Below are positions 1-7,363 of a stretch of 29,793 nt of DNA, piece after piece (positions within the stretch are counted from its first letter, which is position 1; each line of letters starts with the position of its first letter). The DNA is from an uncultured Leucobacter sp. (GTDB lineage Bacteria; Actinomycetota; Actinomycetes; Actinomycetales; Microbacteriaceae). Location: positions 1-29,793 of the forward strand of contig CALMSE010000310.1 in the NCBI GenBank assembly GCA_937872275.1, in the 5' to 3' direction. The notes under the pieces were generated by a model, which saw only the letters and a list, made by a program, of their open reading frames with translations, was not told the origin of the DNA and searched no databases. Position numbers and translations under genes: made by a program.

Positions 1-990
1 CGCGCCGAGCGCCTGCTCCGCGCGCTGGAGCTGCGCGCGGTCGATGCGGAACTGTTCACCGCGCGCGGCGCGATGGGCGAGGACGCGGCGCGGGCCGCCG
101 GCTGGGAGCCCCGGCTCGTGCTGCCGCTGCCCGAGGAGGGGCGCGCGACGAGCGCCGAGGACACGACCCGCGTCGCGGCCGCGCTGCGCGCGCTCCCCGT
201 GGACGTCATCGTCTTCGCGGGCGGCGACGGCACGGCCCGGGACGTGCTCGCGGGCACCGACGAGGAGACCGTGATGCTCGGCGTGCCCGCGGGGGTGAAG
301 ATGCACTCGGGGGTGTTCGCGAGGTCGCCCGAGGCCGCCGCCGGCATCATCGCCGCGGCCGGGGGCGCGACGGTGTCGCACCCCGCCGAGATCGTCGACA
401 TCGACGAGGAGGCCCGGCGCGCCGGGAGGCTGAACTCCCGGCTCTACGGGCGCGCGCGCGTGCTCGGCCGCAGGGGCGGCACCCAGGGCGGCAAGATCGG
501 CTCGAGCGCCGAGACCGGCGAGCGACTGGGCGGCATCGCCGCCGAGATCGCGGATCGCATCGACGCCGAGGCCGTCGTGCTGCTCGGGCCGGGCACCACC
601 GTGCGCCGCGTCGCCGAGGCGCTGGGGCTGGACTCGACGCTGCTCGGCGTCGACGCGGTGATGGGCGGTCGGGTGATCGCCCGGAACTGCTCGGCGGACG
701 AGCTGCACCGGATCGCCGAGGGGCGCCGGGTGCAGCTCGTGGTCTCGCCCGTCGGCGGGCAGGGCTTCCTGCTCGGACGCGGCAACCAGCAGCTCGACGG
801 GCGCGTGCTCGCCCGAGTCGCGAGCGACGATCTGCTGATCGTGTGCACCGCCGAGAAGCTCGGCGCGCTCGCCGGAGGTCCCTTCTGGGTGGATGTCGAG
901 GACCCGGCGCTCGCCCGGCACCTCGCGGGACCTCGGCGGGTGATCGTCGGCCGGAACCACGAGGCCGTCGTCCGCGTGGCCGTGGCCTAG
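1..990 (+). CDS. AcoX-like / ATP-NAD kinase family protein, 5' end cut off by the window
   Basis: The open frame runs in from base 1 without a stop, and the first ATG (73) lies inside a continuous, family-like sequence, so the true start is upstream of the window. The visible part carries the kinase-fold motif GGDGTARD (about nt 220-243), then LGVPAGVKMHSGVFA, which is characteristic of the COG3199 family that includes AcoX of acetoin operons and relatives of NAD kinase. The C-terminal half holds a GPGTT segment and ends in a VIVGRNHEAVVRVA-type tail. The family is predicted to bind ATP and NAD-like ligands; the true reaction of AcoX is not established. It ends 8 nt before the convergent dehydrogenase operon. 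An AcoR-like regulator lies 3.8 kb downstream, so both flank the ADH/ALDH genes, which may mean that acetoin- or diol-type catabolism continues to the left of the window. Family assignment is firm; function is not. Confidence 0.85.
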   Translation, partial: RAERLLRALELRAVDAELFTARGAMGEDAARAAGWEPRLVLPLPEEGRATSAEDTTRVAAALRALPVDVIVFAGGDGTARDVLAGTDEETVMLGVPAGVKMHSGVFARSPEAAAGIIAAAGGATVSHPAEIVDIDEEARRAGRLNSRLYGRARVLGRRGGTQGGKIGSSAETGERLGGIAAEIADRIDAEAVVLLGPGTTVRRVAEALGLDSTLLGVDAVMGGRVIARNCSADELHRIAEGRRVQLVVSPVGGQGFLLGRGNQQLDGRVLARVASDDLLIVCTAEKLGALAGGPFWVDVEDPALARHLAGPRRVIVGRNHEAVVRVAVA

Positions 991-998
991 GATCCGGC

Positions 999-1937
999 TC
1001 AGTCCTCTCGCGCGTCGAAGTGCCGGCGGAACTCCAGCAGGCGCCGATCCCGCCACAGGGCGCGCCGCTGCCAGTCCTCCTCCGGCAGCAGCCGACGGCG
1101 CTGCGCGGCGACCTCGGCGACGAGCTCCGGGCTCCACGGATCGTGCTGCCCGCGCTCCGCGCCCATGCGCTCGTACGCCGGGCCCATCTTCTCCGCGTGC
1201 GCGGCGATGCCGCCGCGGGTGTTGAGGTCCGAGGTCTCGAAGGGGCCGATGAACGCCCATCGGCGCCCGAGCCCCTGCCGCATCACGGTGTCGATGTCTT
1301 CGACGCTCGCGACCCCGTCGCGCACGAGGCAGTAGGCCTCCCGCAGCACCGCGCCCTGCAGGCGGTTGAAGACGAAGCCCTCGACCTCCTTGCGCACGAG
1401 CACCGGGTCGAGCCCGGCCGCACGGTACAGCTCGAGCGCCGAGTCGACGATGGACGGGCGCGTGGCGGAGGACGGCACGACCTCGATCACCGGGATGAGG
1501 TAGGGCGGGTTGCCCGGGTGGCCGACGATCAGCTGGTCGGCCCGATCCATCCCCTCGGCGATGAGCGACGGCACGATCGCCGAGCTCGAGCTCGCGAGCA
1601 CCGCGTCGTCTGAGACCGCCTCAGAGATCGCGGCGAACAGCTCGCGCTTCAGCTCGAGCCGCTCGGGCGCGCACTCCTGCACGAGCGCGGCGCCCGCCAC
1701 GGCCTCCGCCGCGTCGTCGAGGAAGTCGACCCGGCCGAGCACCGCGCCGGGATCCTCCGCCGTCAACCCGCTGCCGTGCAGCAGCTCGAGCCGGGCGCGC
1801 AGCTCCGCCGCGGCGCGCTCCCGCGCCTCGGGAACGGGATCCCAGACCCGCACCCGCGCCCCGCTCGCGCCGAACAGCACCGCGAAGGCGACGCCGATCG
1901 AGCCCGAGCCGAGGATCGCGACCCGGGGTCCGGTCAC
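999..1937 (-). CDS. 3-hydroxyacyl-CoA dehydrogenase family protein (L-gulonate 3-dehydrogenase / lambda-crystallin-like)
   Basis: NAD-dependent dehydrogenase of 312 aa with an N-terminal Rossmann fold (GSGSIG at residues 10-15, and VWD at 31-33, whose Asp33 is placed to bind the NAD ribose). The catalytic His-Glu pair is visible in GHPGNPPYLIPVIEV (His140, Glu152). The HPxNPPY form is more like the short L-gulonate 3-dehydrogenase/lambda-crystallin branch than classical 3-hydroxybutyryl-CoA dehydrogenases, and the length fits that branch. It therefore may oxidise a free or CoA-bound 3-hydroxy acid. The start overlaps the stop of the upstream alcohol dehydrogenase by 4 nt (ATGA), which indicates translational coupling. 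It is the last gene of the ALDH-ADH-dehydrogenase operon. Exact substrate is not readable from sequence. Confidence 0.88.
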   Translation of the reverse strand: MTGPRVAILGSGSIGVAFAVLFGASGARVRVWDPVPEARERAAAELRARLELLHGSGLTAEDPGAVLGRVDFLDDAAEAVAGAALVQECAPERLELKRELFAAISEAVSDDAVLASSSSAIVPSLIAEGMDRADQLIVGHPGNPPYLIPVIEVVPSSATRPSIVDSALELYRAAGLDPVLVRKEVEGFVFNRLQGAVLREAYCLVRDGVASVEDIDTVMRQGLGRRWAFIGPFETSDLNTRGGIAAHAEKMGPAYERMGAERGQHDPWSPELVAEVAAQRRRLLPEEDWQRRALWRDRRLLEFRRHFDARED

Positions 1938-3184
1938 GACGCCTCCCAGTACGAGCGGTCGCCGCGGTGCGCCCGCCGGAGCACCTCGAGCGCGTCCTGC
2001 TGCGTCAGCTCGCGCGGGTTGTTCGCGAGCAGCCGCGTCGACAGCATCGCCTGCTCGGCGATGAGCTCGAGATCCTGCTCCGCGACGCCGAGCTCGGCGA
2101 GGTCGCCCGGCACGCCGAGGGCGGCGAGCAGCGCGTCGACCCGCTCGATGCCGGCCCTGGCCTGGCTCAGCTCGTCGGCGCCCGGCTCGGCGACGCCGAG
2201 CAGGCGCCCGAGCTCGGCGAACACCGAGACCCTGGCCGGCAGGTTGAAGCGCATGACGTAGGGCAGCAGCGCGCCCACGCCGAAGCCGTGCGGAGTGTGG
2301 GTCAGCCCGCCGATGGGGCTCTGCAGCGCGTGCGCGGCCGCGGTGCCGGCGGTGTTCAGCGCCATGCCGCCGCAGTAGGCCGCCAGCATCGTGTCGGCGC
2401 GCGCGGCGAGGTCGGAGGGATCGGCGACCACCCGCTCGAGCGAGCGGTTCAGCAGTTCGAGGCCGTAGCGACAGTAGACATCGGTGAGCAGGTTCTTGCC
2501 GACGTAGAGGTGCCGCTGCATCTCATCGAGCGAGGGGTTCTTCGCGACGTCGGTGAACGACTCGACGAGGTGCGAGAGCGCGTCGGCGCCCGTGGCCGCG
2601 GTGAGGCCGGGCGGGGCGCTGAGCGTGAACTCGGGATCGATCACGGTCGCCACCGGCTCCAGGTAGGCGCTCGCGACCCCCACCTTGACCCCTCGCTCGG
2701 TGTCGAACACGACGCCGATGCAGGAGACCTCGGCGCCCGTGCCGGCGGTCGTCGGGACCGTGATGACGGGGAGCGCCGGGCCGGGGACCAGGTTCTCGCC
2801 GTAGTAGTCGCGCACGTCGCCCCCCTGGGCGAGCACGAGCGCGGTGACCTTCGCCATGTCGAGGCAGCTGCCGCCCCCGAGGCCGATCACCACGTCGATG
2901 CCCTCTCCGCCGAAGCGCTGGACGGCGCGCTGGATGTTCTCGCGCGGCAGCTCGGCCTCGACCTCGCCGTAGACGTGGGTCTCGAGCCCGGCCGTCTCGA
3001 GCGACTCGATCAGCCCGGCGAACTCGGGCGTCGTGGTCATCCGCTCGTCGGTGACGACCAGCACCCGGCTGCCGTGCCTCGCGGCCAGGCCGGGGAGGTG
3101 GGCGCGCTGGCCCGGGCCGAAGACCACCGTGCCCGGCTGCCGCAGCAGCCCCAGGCGGATCTCGTTGCGGTTCTCCGCGGTCAT
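1934..3184 (-). CDS. Iron-containing alcohol dehydrogenase
   Basis: Group III alcohol dehydrogenase, 416 aa. The NAD-binding GGGS motif is at 103-106 and PTTAGTGAE at 144-152. The four metal ligands expected for the family are in place: Asp201 and His205 in GADALSH, and His285 and His299, the latter two separated by 14 residues as in FucO-type enzymes. It should interconvert a primary alcohol or hydroxyacid and its aldehyde or semialdehyde using NAD(P). A much longer open frame continues upstream, but that part runs antisense to nothing plausible and overlaps the aldehyde dehydrogenase; the ATG at 3184 overlaps the ALDH stop (ATGA), which fixes the start. Tight coupling with an aldehyde dehydrogenase implies sequential oxidation of alcohol to acid. 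In chn-like pathways such a pair oxidises 6-hydroxyhexanoate; here the link to the BVMO genes is only inferred. Confidence 0.93.
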   Translation of the reverse strand: MTAENRNEIRLGLLRQPGTVVFGPGQRAHLPGLAARHGSRVLVVTDERMTTTPEFAGLIESLETAGLETHVYGEVEAELPRENIQRAVQRFGGEGIDVVIGLGGGSCLDMAKVTALVLAQGGDVRDYYGENLVPGPALPVITVPTTAGTGAEVSCIGVVFDTERGVKVGVASAYLEPVATVIDPEFTLSAPPGLTAATGADALSHLVESFTDVAKNPSLDEMQRHLYVGKNLLTDVYCRYGLELLNRSLERVVADPSDLAARADTMLAAYCGGMALNTAGTAAAHALQSPIGGLTHTPHGFGVGALLPYVMRFNLPARVSVFAELGRLLGVAEPGADELSQARAGIERVDALLAALGVPGDLAELGVAEQDLELIAEQAMLSTRLLANNPRELTQQDALEVLRRAHRGDRSYWEAS

Positions 3185-4659
3185 GCCAGTGCGCCCTTCT
3201 CGTCGACGGTGAGAGCCAGGTAGTGCGGCTCGAGGAACTCGTACACGCCCTCCTGGCCCGCCTCGCGACCCAGCCCCGACTTCTTGGTGCCGCCGAAAGG
3301 CGCCGCCGGGTCGGACATGATGCCGCGATTGATGCCGACCATCCCGAACTCCAGCCGCTCGCCGATCACGATAGCGCGGGAGATGTCGCGAGTGAAGAGG
3401 TAGGCGGCGAGGCCGTAGCTCGTGTCGTTCGCGAAGGCCAGCGCCTCGGCGGTCGAGTCGACGGTGTAGAGGGCCGCGACGGGCGCGAACATCTCCTCGT
3501 TGCAGAAGTCGTAGCGCTCGCGGCCGAGCCGCAGCACGGTGGGCTCGAAGAAGTAGCCCGGCCCGTCGACCGGCCGGCCGCCGAGCAGCACCTCGGCGCC
3601 GGCGCCCACGAAGCGGTCGAGCAGCTCGACGACGCGGCGGCGCTGGCCGTCGGAGATCACCGGCCCGACCTCGGTGCCCTCGGCGAAGCCGTCGCCGACC
3701 CGCAGGCGGCTCGCCGCGGCGACGAACTTCTCGGTGAACTCCTCGGCGATGTCGCGATGCAGGATGATGCGGTTCGCCGCGACGCAGGCCTGCCCGGCAT
3801 TGCGGAACTTGCAGGCGACCGCCTCGCGCACGGCGAGGTCGACGTCGGCGTCGTCGAGCACCACGAAGGGCCCGTCGCCGCCGAGCTCCATGGCGGCGTT
3901 GACGATGCCGGGCGCCGCCTGGCCGAGGAGCTGGGACCCGACGCCGGTCGAACCGGTGAAGCTGACCTTCCGCAGTCGCGCATCCGCCATGATCGCGGCG
4001 GAGACGTCGCCCGTCTCGCGGGTGTGGATCAGGTTCACGACGCCGGCGGGGAAGCCCGCGTCGTGGAGCACCTGTGCGAAGAGCGCCTGGGTGAGCGGCG
4101 TGTCGCGCGCGGTCTTCATGATCACGGTGCAGCCGGCGCCGAGCGCAGCGCCGGCCTTGCGCGCCGACATGAGCAGGGGGAAGTTCCACGGCGTCACGAG
4201 GTAGCAGGGCCCCACCGGCCGGTGGCCGACGATGATCCGGTAGCCGCCGTTGGAGCCGTCGGCGTAGCTGCCGTGCAGATGCGCCACCTGCTCGGCGAAC
4301 CAGAGGAAGAAGGCGGCGGAGAGTGCGAACTCGCCCTTCGACTCGGCGAGCGGCTTCCCGCTCTCGAGCGTCATCGTCTCGACGAACGCGGCCTCGCGCT
4401 CGAGCAGGAGCCGGTGCGCGCGGTGCATGAGGTCTGCGCGGGCGCGGGGCGCCCAGTCGGCCCACTCGGCCTGGACCGAGGCGGCCGCGTCGAGCGCGCG
4501 CAGCGCGTGCTCGACTCCGCCGCTCGTGGGCTCGGCGATGACCGAGCCGTCGGCGGGGTTGGTCACCGCGTAGCGGCCGTCGGCGGATACCCACTCGCCG
4601 CCGATCAGCAGGTCGAGCGGGATCTCATGCCCGCGGAGGGTCGCGCTGCGCTGTGCCAT
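3181..4659 (-). CDS. NAD(P)-dependent aldehyde dehydrogenase (succinate-semialdehyde dehydrogenase-like)
   Basis: Aldehyde dehydrogenase superfamily, 492 aa from the chosen start. Visible landmarks are TPWNFP with Asn159, the cofactor lysine in IMKTARDTPLT (Lys182), FTGSTGVG (about 234-241), the general base in MELGGD (Glu258) and the catalytic Cys292 in NAGQACVAANR. Sequence style and length fit the succinate-semialdehyde/medium-chain semialdehyde group. The in-frame ATG at 4689 is passed over because the ATG at 4659 is preceded by a strong AGAGGAG ribosome site at about 8 nt, and family similarity starts just after it. It is the first gene of the three-gene minus-strand operon and overlaps the next start by 4 nt. 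It probably oxidises the aldehyde made by the neighbouring iron alcohol dehydrogenase. Confidence 0.93.
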   Translation of the reverse strand: MAQRSATLRGHEIPLDLLIGGEWVSADGRYAVTNPADGSVIAEPTSGGVEHALRALDAAASVQAEWADWAPRARADLMHRAHRLLLEREAAFVETMTLESGKPLAESKGEFALSAAFFLWFAEQVAHLHGSYADGSNGGYRIIVGHRPVGPCYLVTPWNFPLLMSARKAGAALGAGCTVIMKTARDTPLTQALFAQVLHDAGFPAGVVNLIHTRETGDVSAAIMADARLRKVSFTGSTGVGSQLLGQAAPGIVNAAMELGGDGPFVVLDDADVDLAVREAVACKFRNAGQACVAANRIILHRDIAEEFTEKFVAAASRLRVGDGFAEGTEVGPVISDGQRRRVVELLDRFVGAGAEVLLGGRPVDGPGYFFEPTVLRLGRERYDFCNEEMFAPVAALYTVDSTAEALAFANDTSYGLAAYLFTRDISRAIVIGERLEFGMVGINRGIMSDPAAPFGGTKKSGLGREAGQEGVYEFLEPHYLALTVDEKGALA

Positions 4660-4824
4660 CTGTTCTCCTCTGAAGCTCGCGATGCTCACCCGTCCGGGCG
4701 CCCGTTAAGCGTAGCACCATACTCTCGTAATACGGTATCCTTCTCGTATCGATGCGCCCCGATCCGGAGCGGTTGGAGTTATGCTGCCGGAGATGGCCGC
4801 CGTCAGCGCCGACACGGAGGAACG
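4660..4824. promoter_or_regulatory. Divergent promoter region between the ALDH operon and the AcoR-like regulator
   Basis: This 165-bp gap separates oppositely transcribed genes and is locally AT-richer than its surroundings (about 4715-4750). It contains ATACGGTAT (4730-4738), a palindrome with a single central base, flanked by two direct copies of TCTCGTA (4723-4729 and 4742-4748) spaced 19 bp apart. An outer ATAC at 4719 can also pair with GTAT. These look like binding sites for the adjacent regulator. No sigma-54 (GG-N10-GC) promoter was recognised. Promoter elements could not be assigned with confidence on either strand. Confidence 0.5.
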
Positions 4825-6573
4825 ATGTTGTCACCTCGCATACGCCCCGCGCAGATCGATTCCGCGAAGGAGGCCGTCCTCGCCGAGGCGCCGCTCCCCG
4901 TCGGCGGCGCGGTCGTCGCGAGCCAGCTCATCGTCGACAGCTGGCTGCGCTCCAAGGCCGCGATCGGGATGCCCGAGCGGGTGACGGACGTGCCGGTGCT
5001 CGCCGAGGATCAGCTCGACGACTCCCTGCTCGAGGTGCTGCACACCCCCATGGCGAGCTTCGCCCGATCGCTCGAGGGCACCGGGGTCGGGCTCCTGCTC
5101 GCGGATCAGCAGGGCCGCATCCTCGATCGCTGGGCCGCGAACTCGAACGGGCTCGACCACCTCGACCGGGTCGGCACCGTGCGCGGCGCCGTGCTCGCCG
5201 AAGAGGTGGTGGGAACCAACGGCGTCGGCACGGTCATCGCGACCCGGCGGCTCACCCAGGTCGTCACCAACGAGCACTACTCCGAGTTCTACCGCACCGC
5301 GGTGTGCACCGGCGCGCCGCTGTTCCACCCGATCTCGGGCGAGCTCCTCGGCGCCGTCACGCTCTCCTGCGACGCGGCGCCGCAGACCGAGCTGCTGCAG
5401 GCCCTGATCCGCACGCTCACCGCGAACCTCGAGCAGCACATGATGACGATGGAGCAGCCGGGAACCCGCCAGCTGCTCGACGAGTTCCTGCGCCTGGCCC
5501 GGAACGGCAGCGTTCCCGTGATCGGCTTCGGCGCGCAGGGGCTGCTCGTGCAGAACGCTTCGGCGAGCCAGTTCAGCCCCGTCGACTTCCAGCTCATCCG
5601 CCAGGCCGCCGCCGAGGCCGACTCGCGCGGTCGCGCCACGGGAGAGACCTCCGTGGGCAAGGTCGACCTGAAGATCGAGCGCTTCCCGGGCGCCGGCAAC
5701 ATCCTCGTGCGCATCACGCCCGCGAGCCAGCGGAGCTTCACCGCCAGCGTCCCGAGGCTCCGCACCGCCGAGCCGCTCGTCGGCAAGTCGAACGAGTGGC
5801 GCGACACCCTGGCGCAGATCTCGCGCGCCCGGACGACCTCGCGCCCGCTCCTCATCGTCGGGGAGCCGGGGAGCGGCAAGACCTCCCTCGCCATGGGCCA
5901 GATCTACCGGCCCGCCCAGCCGGCCCCCGACATCGCGATCATGGATTCGGGCGCGATCCCGATGGTGGGCACCCGGCGCTGGTTCGAACGGCTCGAGCAG
6001 CACATCGAAGAGCACCACCGCATCGTGATCCGCAACATCGACGCCCCCGAGCAGCGCACCCTCGACGGCATCCGCACCCTCGTGGCCTCGCTCCCCCGCC
6101 CGAACCGCGTCACCCTCACCGCCACGGTCTCGGACGAGCGCGAGGGGCGCGACCTCGCCCTGAGCCTGGGGTCGCACCTCGTGGTCGCCCCGCCGCTCCG
6201 GGAGCACCCGAACGACATCGCGTCGCTCTGGAGCCACTTCGCCGAGCGGGAGCATCCGGGGTCGAAGATCGCCCTCGACCCGGAGGCGCTGCGCGCGCTC
6301 CAGCGCTACAGCTGGCCGGGCAACCTCCGCGAGCTCCAGACCCTCGTGGCCGACGTCCTGAGCCGGCGCAAGTTCGGCTCCGTGACGCTCGACGAGCTGC
6401 CCGAGGCGATCCGCAGTCCCCGCACCACCGGACTCATCGAGCGAGCGGAGGAGGAGGCGATCCGCAGGGCGCTGCTCGAGGCGGGGGGCAACCGGCTGCG
6501 GGCCGCGGAGATCCTCGGCGTCTCCCGCGCCACCGTCTACCGCAAGATGAAGAGCTACAAGCTCTCCTCCTGA
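4825..6573 (+). CDS. AcoR-like GAF / AAA+ / Fis-HTH regulator lacking the sigma-54 contact motif
   Basis: Transcriptional regulator of 582 aa with the order expected for acetoin-catabolism-type activators: a GAF sensory region (about 65-210; LLLADQQGRILD and EEVVGTNGVGTVIAT match this group), an AAA+ region (about 315-475) with Walker A GEPGSGKT (346-353) and YSWPGNLREL (495-504), and a Fis-type helix-turn-helix at the C-terminus (551-577; GNRLRAAEILGVSRATVYRK). The GAFTGA loop that touches sigma-54 is absent, the segment between Walker A and the Walker B position is shortened, and the Walker B equivalent (about 398-406, IVIRNID) lacks the usual DE pair. Known actinobacterial members behave as sigma-54-independent regulators. 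The start ATG follows GGAGG with a 5-nt gap; the open frame upstream of it is antisense to the ALDH gene. It is divergent from the dehydrogenase operon, its likely target. Confidence 0.9.
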   Translation: MLSPRIRPAQIDSAKEAVLAEAPLPVGGAVVASQLIVDSWLRSKAAIGMPERVTDVPVLAEDQLDDSLLEVLHTPMASFARSLEGTGVGLLLADQQGRILDRWAANSNGLDHLDRVGTVRGAVLAEEVVGTNGVGTVIATRRLTQVVTNEHYSEFYRTAVCTGAPLFHPISGELLGAVTLSCDAAPQTELLQALIRTLTANLEQHMMTMEQPGTRQLLDEFLRLARNGSVPVIGFGAQGLLVQNASASQFSPVDFQLIRQAAAEADSRGRATGETSVGKVDLKIERFPGAGNILVRITPASQRSFTASVPRLRTAEPLVGKSNEWRDTLAQISRARTTSRPLLIVGEPGSGKTSLAMGQIYRPAQPAPDIAIMDSGAIPMVGTRRWFERLEQHIEEHHRIVIRNIDAPEQRTLDGIRTLVASLPRPNRVTLTATVSDEREGRDLALSLGSHLVVAPPLREHPNDIASLWSHFAEREHPGSKIALDPEALRALQRYSWPGNLRELQTLVADVLSRRKFGSVTLDELPEAIRSPRTTGLIERAEEEAIRRALLEAGGNRLRAAEILGVSRATVYRKMKSYKLSS

Positions 6574-6600
6574 CCGGACCCTCCGGGCGGGCGCACGCGA

Positions 6601-7281
6601 CTAGTACGTCGCCCGGCCCCCGCTGATGTCGTACACGGCCCCCGTCGAGAAGCTGACACGGTCCGACGCCAGCCAGGCGACCAGCTCCGCGACCTCCGCC
6701 GGCTGCCCGACCCGGTGCATCGGGATCATGCTCAGCATGTACTCCAGCGACTCCTCCGACTCGTCGTCGTTCATCGGCGTGGCGAACAGCGCCGGGGCGA
6801 TGGCGTTGACGAGCACGCCGTCCGTCGCGAGCTCCTTGCCGAGGGACTTCGTGAGGCCGATGACGGCGGCCTTCGAGGCCGAGTAGGGCGACATAAACGG
6901 GTTGCCCTCCTTGCCGGCGACGCTCGCGATGTTGACGATCCGCCCCCACCCCCGCTCCCGCATCCCCGGCGCGAACGCCCGGCAGGCGTTGAAGACGCCC
7001 GTCGCGTTGACGGCCATGGTCTTCTGCCACTCGGCGGGCTCCACCTCCCAGAGAGGTCGGTCGGTCGGCCCGACGATCCCGGCGCTGTTGACGAGGATGT
7101 CGACGGCGCCGATCCGCGACGCGGCGGCATCGACCGCCTCGTGATCCGTGACGTCGACCACGACGTCGGCGTCTCCCGACAGGTCGAGCCGGACGACCTC
7201 GATCCCGTCGGCGGCGAGCCGTCTCGCGCACTCCGCGCCGAGACCGCTCATGCCCCCGGTGACGACGGCTTTCCTGGGCAT
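6601..7281 (-). CDS. Short-chain dehydrogenase/reductase, last gene of the ABC importer operon
   Basis: Classical SDR, 226 aa, short for the family. Cofactor motif TGGMSGLG is at 8-15, NSAG (NNAG variant) at 65-68, and the catalytic Ser120, Tyr133 and Lys137 (YSASK) are present. The C-terminus ends in a DISGG-type motif seen in many SDRs. A good AAGGGG ribosome site precedes the ATG. The gene lies 82 nt after the permease with a hairpin (7318-7346) in the gap, so it may be expressed less than the genes before it. The usual long beta2-alpha3 segment is compressed, which shortens the protein. It probably oxidises a hydroxyl group of the imported substrate or an intermediate; which one is unknown. 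It ends 27 nt from the convergent AcoR-like gene. Confidence 0.87.
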   Translation of the reverse strand: MPRKAVVTGGMSGLGAECARRLAADGIEVVRLDLSGDADVVVDVTDHEAVDAAASRIGAVDILVNSAGIVGPTDRPLWEVEPAEWQKTMAVNATGVFNACRAFAPGMRERGWGRIVNIASVAGKEGNPFMSPYSASKAAVIGLTKSLGKELATDGVLVNAIAPALFATPMNDDESEESLEYMLSMIPMHRVGQPAEVAELVAWLASDRVSFSTGAVYDISGGRATY

Positions 7282-7317
7282 GCGTTCCCCTTCCGTGTTT
7301 CCGCGCAGACGCGCGCC

Positions 7318-7346
7318 GCGGCCGCCCCGTATGGGGAGGCGGCCGC
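7318..7346 (-). terminator. Intercistronic hairpin between permease and SDR
   Basis: Arms GCGGCCGCC and GGCGGCCGC pair perfectly (9 bp) around an 11-nt loop that can itself add two C-G pairs. It lies 18 nt downstream of the permease stop on the transcribed minus strand. No U-run follows, so it may attenuate or protect the message rather than fully terminate. Confidence 0.5.
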
Positions 7347-7363
7347 CCGACGACCGTTTCCCG

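Noticed and set aside
3185..4594. Extension of the iron alcohol dehydrogenase upstream into the ALDH gene as a fusion
   Set aside because: The ALDH gene occupies the other frame with full motifs; the extra segment is Arg-rich shadow, and the ATGA overlap fixes the true start.
3223..4824. Upstream extension of the AcoR-like gene as one 1116-codon protein
   Set aside because: The extension is antisense to the ALDH gene and of shadow composition; the ATG at 4825 has GGAGG and starts the family-like sequence.
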